The notes under the pieces were generated by a model, which was given only the letters and a program-made list of their open reading frames with translations, had not been told where the DNA came from and searched no databases. This document shows, in pieces, positions 1-6,660 of a stretch of DNA of 9,882 nt (the first letter of the stretch is position 1; the number at the start of each line of letters is the position of its first letter). The DNA is from an uncultured Collinsella sp. (GTDB lineage Bacteria; Actinomycetota; Coriobacteriia; Coriobacteriales; Coriobacteriaceae), in the NCBI GenBank assembly GCA_900765185.1, contig CAAFQT010000281.1:1-9882 (forward strand). Direction: 5' to 3'. The translations under genes and the position numbers were made by a program.

Positions 1-1438
1 CATCCTGCGTCAGCAACAGCACGTCATAGCCGCGCTCGAGCACGCCCTTTACCACGGGCATCTTGGCCAAGCGCTCACGCGAGTCGCCGGCGGCGTAGTA
101 GATGGCCTTCTGATCCTCGGGCATGCCCTTGGCATACTCGGCCAGGGTAATCATCTTCTGCTCCTTGGCAGACCAGAACAGTAGCAGGTCGGCGAGCTCA
201 TCGGCCTTCATGCCGTAGCTCGAGTAGATGCCGTACTTAAGGCCGCGGCCAAAGTTCTCAAAGAACTTCTCGTAGGCCTCGCGATCGTTGTCGCGCATGT
301 CCTCAAGATCGGCAGTGATCTTCTTCTCGACACGCTTGGCAATGGCCTTGAGCTGACGGTTCTGTTGCAGCGTCTCACGCGAAATATTGAGCGTCACGTC
401 GGCAGAGTCCACGACACCGCGCACAAAGTTGTAGTAGTCGGGCAGCAAGTCGTCGCACTTCTCCATAATCAGCACGTTGGAACTGTAGAGCGCCAGGCCC
501 TTCTCGTAGTCCTTGCTGTACAGATCGAACGGGGCGCGACCCGGCACAAACAGCAGCGCATCGTACTCAAGCGTACCCTCGGCATGGAAGCTGATAGTGC
601 GCGCGGGATCGTCAAAGTCGTGGAACGTGGACTTGTAGAACTCGTCATAGTCCTTCTGCTCAACATCGGAGCTGTGCTTCTTCCAGATCGGCGTCATTGA
701 GTTGACGGTCTCGAGCTCCTGGTAGTCCTCGTACTCGGGCGTGTAGTCATCGCCAGCATCCTCGGGCTTGGGCTTCTGGCGGCTCTTGGACACCATCATC
801 TGGATCGGGTAACGCACATAGTTGCTGTACTGCTGAATCAGGCTCTTGAGGCCCCACTCGGTCAGGAAGCGATCGTAGGTCTCGGCCTCGCCGTCGGCAT
901 CGAGCTTCTCGTTCTCGCGCAACGTCAGGATAACATCGGTACCGTGCTCGGCGCGCTCGCCGTCCTCGATGGTGTAGCCCTCAAGACCATCAGACTCCCA
1001 CACGTGAGTGGTGTCCTCGCCATAGGCGCGGCTGACAACCTTTACGTGGCTGGCAACCATAAAGGCAGAGTAGAAGCCCACGCCAAACTGACCGATGATG
1101 TCGACATCGGAGCCCTGTTGCTCGGCGTTCTCGGTCTTAAACTCCTCGGAGCCGGAATGGGCGATGGTGCCCAGATTGCGCTCGAGCTCCTCGGCGGTCA
1201 TGCCAATGCCGTTATCCGAGATGGTAATGGTGCGGGCGTCTTTATCAAAGGAGACGCGAATAGCCAGGTCGCCCTGGTCGAGCTTGACGCTCGGGTCCTG
1301 CAGGCTCTTAAAGTTGAGCTTGTCGACGGCGTCGCTCGCGTTAGAGATAAGCTCGCGCAGGAAGATTTCCTTATTGGTGTAGATGGAGTTGATCATGAGG
1401 TCGAGCAGTTTTTTGCTTTCGGTCTTAAATTGACGCAT
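1..1438 (-). CDS. htpG: Hsp90-family chaperone HtpG, 3' part missing (runs off window start)
   Basis: Cytosolic ATP-dependent chaperone that helps refold client proteins. The visible part is 479 codons of a protein usually about 610-650 residues long, so the C-terminal dimerisation region lies outside. The N-terminal ATPase (GHKL) domain is intact: LRELISNASDA with Asn33, SDNGIGM with Asp75, GTIAHSG near 90-96 and IGQFGVGFYSAF at 115-126. The middle domain is recognisable by LFVPGRAPFDLY, LNISRETLQQNRQLK and, near the visible end, YDVLLLTQD. The frame is unbroken throughout. The ATG at 1436-1438 is preceded by AAAGGA (1445-1450, 6 nt spacing). It stands alone after the GNAT gene, about 200 nt away, with its own putative promoter. 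Neither a CIRCE nor a HAIR heat-shock operator is visible upstream. Motif-level identification is secure. Confidence 0.97.
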   Translation of the reverse strand, partial: MRQFKTESKKLLDLMINSIYTNKEIFLRELISNASDAVDKLNFKSLQDPSVKLDQGDLAIRVSFDKDARTITISDNGIGMTAEELERNLGTIAHSGSEEFKTENAEQQGSDVDIIGQFGVGFYSAFMVASHVKVVSRAYGEDTTHVWESDGLEGYTIEDGERAEHGTDVILTLRENEKLDADGEAETYDRFLTEWGLKSLIQQYSNYVRYPIQMMVSKSRQKPKPEDAGDDYTPEYEDYQELETVNSMTPIWKKHSSDVEQKDYDEFYKSTFHDFDDPARTISFHAEGTLEYDALLFVPGRAPFDLYSKDYEKGLALYSSNVLIMEKCDDLLPDYYNFVRGVVDSADVTLNISRETLQQNRQLKAIAKRVEKKITADLEDMRDNDREAYEKFFENFGRGLKYGIYSSYGMKADELADLLLFWSAKEQKMITLAEYAKGMPEDQKAIYYAAGDSRERLAKMPVVKGVLERGYDVLLLTQD

Positions 1439-1523
1439 GTGCAGTCCTTTCGCGCTACCCCCGTCCGCAAAACGGCCCGGTTGCCCGAGCCGCATCGCAG
1501 ACCTGCTATGTTCAGACTTAGAT

Positions 1524-1552
1524 TTTATAACCCATTAGCGCGCATATATACA
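1524..1552 (-). promoter_or_regulatory. Putative htpG promoter
   Basis: On the minus strand a good -10 (TATAAA, 1524-1529) lies 17 nt from a weak -35 (TGTATA, 1547-1552). Transcription would start near 1517 and give a leader of about 80 nt before the htpG ATG. The surrounding stretch is the most AT-rich part of this gap. The -35 is poor, so an activator or a different sigma factor is possible. Assignment rests on sequence inspection only. Confidence 0.4.
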
Positions 1553-1575
1553 TACGGAATCGAAAAACTGTATGT
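1550..1575. promoter_or_regulatory. Inverted repeat overlapping the htpG -35 region
   Basis: ACATAC (1550-1555) and GTATGT (1570-1575) form a perfect 6-bp inverted repeat with a 14-nt spacer. The left arm overlaps the putative -35 of htpG, a position suited to a dimeric regulator. It does not match CIRCE (TTAGCACTC-N9-GAGTGCTAA) or the HspR HAIR box. It could be chance in an AT-rich stretch. Confidence 0.3.
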
Positions 1576-1607
1576 CCAAACGCTCTGATGCGCCAATTGC
1601 CAAGGAG

Positions 1608-1640
1608 TGTCCCCGACTGCCGGCAGGAAAGGGACGTCCC
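1608..1640 (-). repeat. Palindrome cluster at the 3' end of the GNAT gene, terminator-like without U-tract
   Basis: Three nested structures lie together: the perfect 10-bp palindrome CTGCCGGCAG (1617-1626), the perfect 10-bp palindrome GGGACGTCCC (1631-1640, touching the GNAT stop codon), and GTCCC (1609-1613) pairing with GGGAC (1631-1635) around the first. In GNAT mRNA this could fold into a strong GC hairpin just after the stop. No run of T follows on the minus strand, so intrinsic termination is doubtful; it may instead be an intergenic repeat or a 3' stabilising structure. Confidence 0.4.
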
Positions 1641-2140
1641 TATCTGCCATCTACGCGCTTGGCCATCCAAGCATGGGGCTGGCCCTCGTCTTCGTAGTCC
1701 ACCGGGGCAATCTGCGTGTAACCCGCCTTGGCATAGAGTGGCAGCACGTATTCCTGCGCGTGCAGCTTAATGAGCTTGGCGCCGGCATCACGCGCGCACG
1801 TATCACTGGCCTCGACAATCTTGCTCGCCAGACCGCGACGGCGCATGCTCGGCAGCACAGCCACGCGCCCCATAATGTAGGCCTCCCCCGCCGCGACGCC
1901 TTCGTCCAAGTCGCACGCCGGCGACACCGGAGCCTCTGCGTCAGCCGCGCGCTCAAGCTCTTCGGGAAACACGCGCGAGCAACCGGCAAGCTCGCCGTCT
2001 ACATAGAGCGTCACATGAATGCAGTTCGGATCCTCGTCGATAGCGTCAAACTCATTCTCGTAGCCCTGCTCGTCCATAAAAACGACGCGGCGCACCAACG
2101 CCGCGTCATCAAAGCATCCCGTCTTAAGTTGGATATCCAT
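1640..2140 (-). CDS. GNAT-family N-acetyltransferase, ElaA/YjcF-like
   Basis: Predicted cytosolic acetyl-CoA-dependent N-acetyltransferase of 166 residues; its substrate is unknown. Features of the ElaA/YjcF-like branch are visible: VVFMDEQGYENEFDAIDED near 19-37, the beta-strand GRVAVLPS followed by the acetyl-CoA pyrophosphate loop RRRGLA (about 100-105), KLHAQEYVLPLYAKAGY (125-141), and the ending YEDEGQPHAWMAK. A variable Ala/acidic insertion occupies about 60-86. I chose the ATG at 2138-2140 because AAAGGG lies 5 nt upstream (2146-2151); an in-frame TTG at 2156-2158 has no comparable site. It follows cpsB by 39 nt and may be co-transcribed with the cps trio, though a functional link is not evident. 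Family is secure, role is not. Confidence 0.9.
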   Translation of the reverse strand: MDIQLKTGCFDDAALVRRVVFMDEQGYENEFDAIDEDPNCIHVTLYVDGELAGCSRVFPEELERAADAEAPVSPACDLDEGVAAGEAYIMGRVAVLPSMRRRGLASKIVEASDTCARDAGAKLIKLHAQEYVLPLYAKAGYTQIAPVDYEDEGQPHAWMAKRVDGR

Positions 2141-2179
2141 GGCTGCCCTTTCATTCAATGCGAACGTTAGGGACAGATT

Positions 2180-2830
2180 TTAGCGAAAATGAGCTCCGCG
2201 CACGCTAAACTTCGCGCGAGCTTTCGCCAGGCAGTCGTAATGACCCACGTTATGGGCATCGCTCGCGATGAAGCTGTACAGGTTCTGATCGAACAGGCGC
2301 TGTGCCGGCTTTTTCTCGCGACCAAAGCGACCGCCGGCAATAAAGTCCGCCGAAGCCTGCAGCTTGCAGCCCATATCGACCAGGCGCTCCGCCACGCTTA
2401 CATCCTTTTGAACCGCACGATAGCGCTCAGGATGAGCGATGATCACCTGGTAGCCACGGCACTGCAAATCGTAAATCGTGTTCTCGTACTCTCTAAACGC
2501 ATACGCATCGGCATGCGTCGAAAGCTCGAGCAGAAACTCGTTGGTCCCATCGAAATGCAAGTGATCCGCGGCATCGATACCAAGCTCAACGAGCTTTCGA
2601 TGGTTGACCTCGAAGCCCATTTGGAGCGGAAAACCGTCAGCGTTATCGCGCAGCAGCTCAAAGGCATCCCACATCTTGTCGTAATCAAAATAGGGATCAC
2701 GGCAGTGAGGAGTGCAAACGATTCTGGTTACACCGGCCCGCTTGGCAGCCTCGAGCATCGCCAAGCTCTCTTCGAGATCGGCGGCGCCGTCGTCTACACC
2801 CGGCAAGATATGGCAATGAATGTCACGCAT
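2180..2830 (-). CDS. cpsB: CpsB/CapC-type PHP-domain protein-tyrosine phosphatase, short C-terminus
   Basis: Metal-dependent (usually Mn) phosphatase of the PHP superfamily that removes phosphate from the tyrosine cluster of its partner kinase. The metal and catalytic motifs are all present: DIHCHILPGVDDG (3-15, His5, His7, Asp14), CTPH (39-42), GFEV with Glu74, IAHPERY (131-137, His133) and ASDAHN (189-194, Asp191, His193). At 216 residues it is shorter than the roughly 240-255 I recall for Gram-positive CpsB. The missing part is the C-terminal helix region after SDAH, replaced by a short tail ending RGAHFR. The ATG at 2828-2830 has AAGG 7 nt upstream. It lies 17 nt after cpsD in the same transcript. 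The active site looks complete, so activity is plausible despite the shortened end. Confidence 0.9.
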   Translation of the reverse strand: MRDIHCHILPGVDDGAADLEESLAMLEAAKRAGVTRIVCTPHCRDPYFDYDKMWDAFELLRDNADGFPLQMGFEVNHRKLVELGIDAADHLHFDGTNEFLLELSTHADAYAFREYENTIYDLQCRGYQVIIAHPERYRAVQKDVSVAERLVDMGCKLQASADFIAGGRFGREKKPAQRLFDQNLYSFIASDAHNVGHYDCLAKARAKFSVRGAHFR

Positions 2831-2847
2831 AGGTCAGCCTTAATCAA

Positions 2848-3585
2848 CTAAACGTTTGCTCGGTTGGTGAAGATGCCCTTTTTGGAAGTGCCCTGATCGT
2901 CGGAGCCCTTCTTAACCTTCTTACCGTCCTTGGTGTAGTAAGAATAGTAGTACTCGCTGGTCTCGGTCTCACAGTAATTCATGACGGTACCGATGAGCTT
3001 GACCTTCTCGGACTTCTTAAGCTGGGCGATAGCGTTGAGCGCCTCTTCGCGCTTGGTAAAGTCCTCGCGCACCACGAACAGCGCGCCGTCGGTCAAGCTG
3101 GCAATCTCGGCAGCATCGATGAAGGTGCCGACCGGAGGAGCATCGAAGATGACGTACTGGAACTTGGCGGACAGTGCCTTTACCAGCTTGGCAAAGCGAT
3201 GGGAGACGATGATGTCGGCAGGATTGGGAATGTGCGGCTCGGCATCGAGGAAGTAGAAGTTCTTCTGACCCGTCTCGACAATTGCCTGGTCAATGGAGAT
3301 CTGCTCGGAAAGGACCGCATAGAGTCCGCCGCGCGAACGAACGCCGAGCATATCGGAAAGGGACCTGCGGCGCATATCGGCCTCGACCAGGAGCACGGAC
3401 TTGCCGCTCGTGGCGATTGCCTGAGCAAGGTTAATGGAAACCGTAGACTTGCCCTCGTTGGGAATCGAGGAGGTAACGGTGATGGTGCGAATGGGGTCGT
3501 CCACGCTCGCAAAGCGGATGTTGGCCAGAAGGGTCTTGGCGGCATTCTGTACAACGAGCTTATCGGTGTTCTTTGCCTTAGCCAT
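2848..3585 (-). CDS. cpsD: CpsD-type bacterial tyrosine kinase (BY-kinase)
   Basis: Cytoplasmic autophosphorylating tyrosine kinase of 245 residues that acts with the membrane adaptor CpsC to regulate polysaccharide polymerisation and export. Visible motifs: Walker A SSIPNEGKST (39-48, Lys46), Walker A' LLVEADMRR (65-73), and Walker B YVIFDAPP (144-151). A C-terminal tyrosine cluster EYYYSYY (211-217) gives five phosphorylatable tyrosines, as expected for substrate of the neighbouring phosphatase. Walker A' carries Glu where Asp is usual, a conservative change. After the tyrosines comes a Lys-rich tail. The ATG at 3583-3585 begins 2 nt past the cpsC stop, with AAAGG-type sequence inside the end of cpsC. 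Split adaptor plus kinase is the typical Gram-positive arrangement. Its target polymer cannot be told from this window. Confidence 0.94.
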   Translation of the reverse strand: MAKAKNTDKLVVQNAAKTLLANIRFASVDDPIRTITVTSSIPNEGKSTVSINLAQAIATSGKSVLLVEADMRRRSLSDMLGVRSRGGLYAVLSEQISIDQAIVETGQKNFYFLDAEPHIPNPADIIVSHRFAKLVKALSAKFQYVIFDAPPVGTFIDAAEIASLTDGALFVVREDFTKREEALNAIAQLKKSEKVKLIGTVMNYCETETSEYYYSYYTKDGKKVKKGSDDQGTSKKGIFTNRANV

Positions 3586-3587
3586 GC

Positions 3588-4244
3588 CTATTTACCACCT
3601 TTCATAGCCGGAATTCGGCCAACAACGGGAATACCCAGGAGCTCTTCTGCCTCTTCGGCACCGCGGATGCGGGTATTGAGCATGTCTGCCAAAACGACAT
3701 AGGCAACTGCGATAAAGATACCGGCGAGGAACGCGACGGCAATATACAGCGTGCGCTTGGGGCCGCTGGGGGCTTCGGGGGTCTTAGCCTCGTCGATAAC
3801 GTTGATGCTCTGGGCAGCGCCGACGTTCTGAGCGACCGTACTCACCGAGCTGGCAATGGCCTTTGCGACCTCAGCCGTCTCCTTGGCATCGGTGCCGGTA
3901 ACCGAAAGCGTAATGACACGCGTGGTGGTCTCGGAGGAAACAGACACCTTGTAGTCATCCAGATCGGTGAGGCCCAGTTCTTTGGCGGCGCCGCTCTTAA
4001 CGCTATCGCTATCCAGCAGCGTGGCGATATCGTTGGAAAGCATCTGGCTCGCCGAGAGATCGTTGTAGCTCATCTGACCGCTATCGTCGGTCTTGGCGAG
4101 AATGTACATGCTCGTCGTCGCGGTATAGGTGTTGTCCATCGCAACGAAGGACACGATACCCATGGCGATCGCGCAGACCACCGGAAGGGTGATGACCAGC
4201 TTGAGGTGCTTCTTCAGCAGCTGGAACAGTTCGAGAAGGGTCAT
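3588..4244 (-). CDS. cpsC: CpsC/Wzz-type chain-length determinant and BY-kinase adaptor
   Basis: Membrane protein of 218 residues from the Wzz/CpsC family, which sets polysaccharide chain length and activates the cytoplasmic kinase. The N-terminus MTLLELFQLLKKHLK leads into transmembrane helix 1 (about 16-36). An extracytoplasmic region of about 125 residues follows. The Pro-rich stretch AKTPEAPSGPKR (153-164) comes just before transmembrane helix 2 (about 165-187), and the cytoplasmic tail LNTRIRGAEEAEELLGIPVV (189-208) is the usual kinase contact region. The ATG at 4242-4244 is preceded by GAAAGG (4253-4258, 8 nt spacing). It is the first gene of cpsC-cpsD-cpsB. The short extracytoplasmic domain is typical of the Gram-positive form. 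Confidence 0.93.
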   Translation of the reverse strand: MTLLELFQLLKKHLKLVITLPVVCAIAMGIVSFVAMDNTYTATTSMYILAKTDDSGQMSYNDLSASQMLSNDIATLLDSDSVKSGAAKELGLTDLDDYKVSVSSETTTRVITLSVTGTDAKETAEVAKAIASSVSTVAQNVGAAQSINVIDEAKTPEAPSGPKRTLYIAVAFLAGIFIAVAYVVLADMLNTRIRGAEEAEELLGIPVVGRIPAMKGGK

Positions 4245-4276
4245 GCAGCTTGCCTTTCATTTCCCCAGTTCGGATT

Positions 4277-4351
4277 GACAAAACTGTCCGTATGTTATCG
4301 CATCTTTTTACCGAGACCAAACTCTATACATAAGAAACAGGCTCTCCTGTA
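4277..4351 (-). promoter_or_regulatory. Putative cps promoter and leader
   Basis: This lies in the 195-nt gap before cpsC. On the minus strand a -10-like TATAGA (4323-4328) is seen, but the hexamer 17 nt upstream (TACAGG, 4346-4351) is a poor -35. A short perfect inverted repeat, ACAGG-CTCT-CCTGT (4337-4350), overlaps that -35 position and could be an operator. Further down the leader GACA (4277-4280) and TGTC (4285-4288) can form a small hairpin. The promoter call is tentative. Confidence 0.3.
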
Positions 4352-4385
4352 AAAATGTCGGAAGCAATCGTAAAATTGCACAACA

Positions 4386-4414
4386 ACGCCGCACCCGAAA
4401 GTCAAATGCGGCGT
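4386..4414 (-). terminator. Likely terminator after the phoR-type kinase
   Basis: A perfect 8-bp GC-rich stem, ACGCCGCA (4386-4393) with TGCGGCGT (4407-4414), and a 13-nt loop lie about 25 nt past the phoR stop codon. On the minus strand the stem is followed by TGTTGTG and a little later TTTT, a loose rather than perfect U-tract. Position at the end of pstB-phoB-phoR and before the cps leader suits a terminator. Confidence 0.55.
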
Positions 4415-4439
4415 CTACATCAATATCTATGTTGTATCG

Positions 4440-5864
4440 CTATGCGAATGGCTCGTCCTGCTGTATGGGAAACGTCACCGTAATGGTGGTTCCCACGCCC
4501 AACTCGCTCGACAGATCGAGCGTGGCGTGATGATACAGGGCCGCATGCTTGACAATGGCAAGCCCCAGGCCGGTTCCGCCGCGTGCCTTGGACCTACTCT
4601 TGTCCACGCGATAGAACCGCTCAAATACCTTGCCCTGTTCTTCAGGCGCGATACCGATTCCCGTGTCGGCGACAGCGAGGAACGGATGGCCTTCGTCGTT
4701 GGTGCCGCACTGCAGCGTAACCGTACCGCCGGGTCGATTGTAGCGGATGGCGTTGCTTGCCAGATTATAGATGAGCTCGTCAATCAAGCGCGACACGCCT
4801 TCGATGACCACAGGCTTGGTCTCATGACTTATCGTCACATTCGCCTGACGGGCAACCTGTTCAAGACGCTGCTCAACCGCGTAGATGGCACGCGAGAGCT
4901 CAATAGGCTCCGTGGAACCAATGGGCACCGCCTCGCCCTCAGTTGCACGCTCGGCCTCGTCCAAGTTAGACAGCGTAAGGATATCGTTGACAAGCGCTGC
5001 CAAGCGGCCCGCCTCACGATAGATGCGACCGCCAAAGTTGCGCAGGTCGCCCTCGCCCTCGACCATGCCGTTTGCGATGAGCTCGGCATAGCCCGAAATC
5101 GCCGTAAGCGGCGTCTTGAGCTCATGGGTGATATTCGCCGTGAACTCGCGGCGCATACGGTCGTTGTCCGCTAGCACCGCCATTTGGCGCTTGAGTTCCT
5201 GGCGCTGCGACTCGATACGCTCAAGCATGGGGACCATCTCGGCATAGGCGTGCTCATAGCTACGGCGTGGGTGATCCAAATCCACCTCTTGCAACGGCGC
5301 GATGATGGCACGGGACTCACGGCGCGCCATAAAAAACGAGAGCACTGCACCCGCTGCTGCGATAAGCAGCATCGGCGCCAGCATCGACAGCAAAATCGCC
5401 GCAACGCCAGGCTGGGCCTGCGCCAAGCGGACGACCTGGCCGTTATCAAGGGTGACGGCGCGATACAGCATAATCTCGTCGAGTGTAGAGCTTGCGCGCT
5501 CCGCGGAACCCGAACCACTCTCAAAGGCCTCGATGACCTCGGGGCGATCGCCATGGTTGGGCAGTGTGGAAGGCGACGCCTCGTTGTCGTAGGCAACCGA
5601 TCCATCCTTGTTAATCAGCGTGATGCGCAAGTCCTCGCGATCGAGGCTACGCAAGAACGGGATGGGCTCCTGCTGCTCGTCGAGGGCGGCAGCAATGAGC
5701 TCGGTTTCCTGCGCCAGGTTGGCACTCGTGGCATCCGCCAAGGTGTTTTGCACAAAGAACGCACCCAGCACCGTAAACGCCACGATAACCGCCATGGCAC
5801 AGACAAAGATCGTCACAAAAACGCGGTGCGACAGCGTATGTTTTCCCTGGGGGGCGAAGACCAC
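4440..5864 (-). CDS. phoR: PhoR-type membrane sensor histidine kinase
   Basis: Membrane histidine kinase of 474 residues expected to phosphorylate the regulator encoded just upstream. Transmembrane helices are at about 15-38 and 154-178, bracketing an extracytoplasmic sensor of about 115 residues. A linker and helical segment (about 180-236) lead to the H-box FTANITHELKTPLTAISGY (241-259, His247). The N-box NLASNAIRYN (367-376), G1 box DTGIGIA (400-406), F-box FERFYRVDKS (414-423) and G2 box GGTGLGLAIVK (429-439) follow. I see no clear cytoplasmic PAS domain. The start is a GTG at 5862-5864, supported by GGAGG (5873-5877, 8 nt spacing) inside the end of phoB, which stops 3 nt before. The PhoR name rests on the linkage to pstB and the H-box type; the stimulus is inferred. 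Confidence 0.88.
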   Translation of the reverse strand: MVFAPQGKHTLSHRVFVTIFVCAMAVIVAFTVLGAFFVQNTLADATSANLAQETELIAAALDEQQEPIPFLRSLDREDLRITLINKDGSVAYDNEASPSTLPNHGDRPEVIEAFESGSGSAERASSTLDEIMLYRAVTLDNGQVVRLAQAQPGVAAILLSMLAPMLLIAAAGAVLSFFMARRESRAIIAPLQEVDLDHPRRSYEHAYAEMVPMLERIESQRQELKRQMAVLADNDRMRREFTANITHELKTPLTAISGYAELIANGMVEGEGDLRNFGGRIYREAGRLAALVNDILTLSNLDEAERATEGEAVPIGSTEPIELSRAIYAVEQRLEQVARQANVTISHETKPVVIEGVSRLIDELIYNLASNAIRYNRPGGTVTLQCGTNDEGHPFLAVADTGIGIAPEEQGKVFERFYRVDKSRSKARGGTGLGLAIVKHAALYHHATLDLSSELGVGTTITVTFPIQQDEPFA

Positions 5865-5867
5865 GGG

Positions 5868-6596
5868 TTACTCCTCCGATGCGGTGGCCGCGGTGTCGTC
5901 ACCTTCGGCACCATCACCGGCAGAAGGCTCGGCCAAGCGGTAGCCCACGCCGCGTACGGTCTCGATGGCGCTGGCATGCTCGCCCAGTTTTTGGCGAAGC
6001 GTCTGCACGTGCACGTCAACGGTGCGCGAACCGCCGTCGAAGTCCCAGCCCCACACGCTCTGCAGCAACGACTCGCGGGTAAAGACCACGCCGGGCTTGC
6101 GCATGAGGTACTCGAGCAGGTCGAACTCGCGCAGGGTGAGCTTAAGCGGCTCGCCGGCAACGGTTACCTCGCGATGACTGGGCGAGAGCACGATGTCGCC
6201 CACGCTGAGCACATCGCTCGCCTGTTTGACCATGCCGCCGCGACGCAGCAGTGCGCGGCAGCGGCTCGCAAGCTCCATGAGCGAAAACGGCTTAGTCAGG
6301 TAATCGTCGGCACCGCCATCGAGCGCCATCACCTTGTCGAGCTCGGTATCCTTGGCGGTAAGCATCATGATGGGCACCGTCGCCGTCAGGCGATCGGCGC
6401 GCAGGCGACGCATAATCGCCAAGCCATCGGTATCGGGCAGCATGATGTCGAGCAGGACGGCATCGGGTACCCGTCGCGCCACGGCAGCCTTAAACTCACC
6501 GTCGCACGAAAAGCCTTCGGCCTCGATCCCCTGCTTACGCAGCGCATAGACCGTCAAATCCCTGATGTTGTCATCGTCCTCGACGTAATAGATCAT
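5868..6596 (-). CDS. phoB: PhoB/OmpR-family response regulator
   Basis: Transcription factor of 242 residues controlled by the adjacent kinase. The receiver domain (1-118) shows the acidic pocket VEDDD (5-9), phosphoacceptor Asp50 in LLDIMLPD, Thr80 in MMLTAKD and Lys102 in TKPF. The winged-helix DNA-binding domain (about 130-222) shows LTLREFDLLEYL, VVFTRESLLQSVWGW, SRTVDVHVQTLRQKL and VRGVGYRL. A tail of about 20 Ala/acidic residues, ending in ATASEE, extends past the usual end of the family. The ATG at 6594-6596 is chosen because AAAGGGG (6603-6609) sits 6 nt upstream; an ATG 24 nt earlier has no well-spaced site. It lies 64 nt after pstB and 3 nt before phoR, so co-transcription is likely. 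Regulation of phosphate genes is inferred from context. Confidence 0.9.
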   Translation of the reverse strand: MIYYVEDDDNIRDLTVYALRKQGIEAEGFSCDGEFKAAVARRVPDAVLLDIMLPDTDGLAIMRRLRADRLTATVPIMMLTAKDTELDKVMALDGGADDYLTKPFSLMELASRCRALLRRGGMVKQASDVLSVGDIVLSPSHREVTVAGEPLKLTLREFDLLEYLMRKPGVVFTRESLLQSVWGWDFDGGSRTVDVHVQTLRQKLGEHASAIETVRGVGYRLAEPSAGDGAEGDDTAATASEE

Positions 6597-6636
6597 GTTG
6601 AACCCCTTTGCGGCCGGCATGACCGCATCTTAACCC

Positions 6637-6650
6637 TAAAGGTACCTTTA
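6637..6650. promoter_or_regulatory. Perfect 14-bp palindrome between pstB and phoB
   Basis: TAAAGGTACCTTTA reads identically on both strands and sits in the 64-nt gap between the pstB stop and the phoB start. Symmetry with no unpaired centre favours a protein-binding site over an RNA hairpin, though a weak hairpin with a 4-nt loop is possible. No T-run follows on the minus strand, so it is not a standard terminator. Function unknown. Confidence 0.45.
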
Positions 6651-6660
6651 CTAGATGGTA

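Noticed and set aside
1439..1600. CIRCE or HAIR heat-shock operator at htpG
   Set aside because: Neither TTAGCACTC-N9-GAGTGCTAA nor CTTGAGT-N7-ACTCAAG is present; only an unrelated inverted repeat is seen.
2138..2158. Upstream TTG start for the GNAT gene
   Set aside because: The ATG at 2138-2140 has an AAAGGG site at good spacing; the TTG lies beside that site and adds six residues with no family support.
6594..6620. Upstream ATG start for the PhoB-type regulator
   Set aside because: The internal ATG at 6594-6596 has AAAGGGG 6 nt away and begins right at the receiver domain; the earlier ATG has no well-spaced site.
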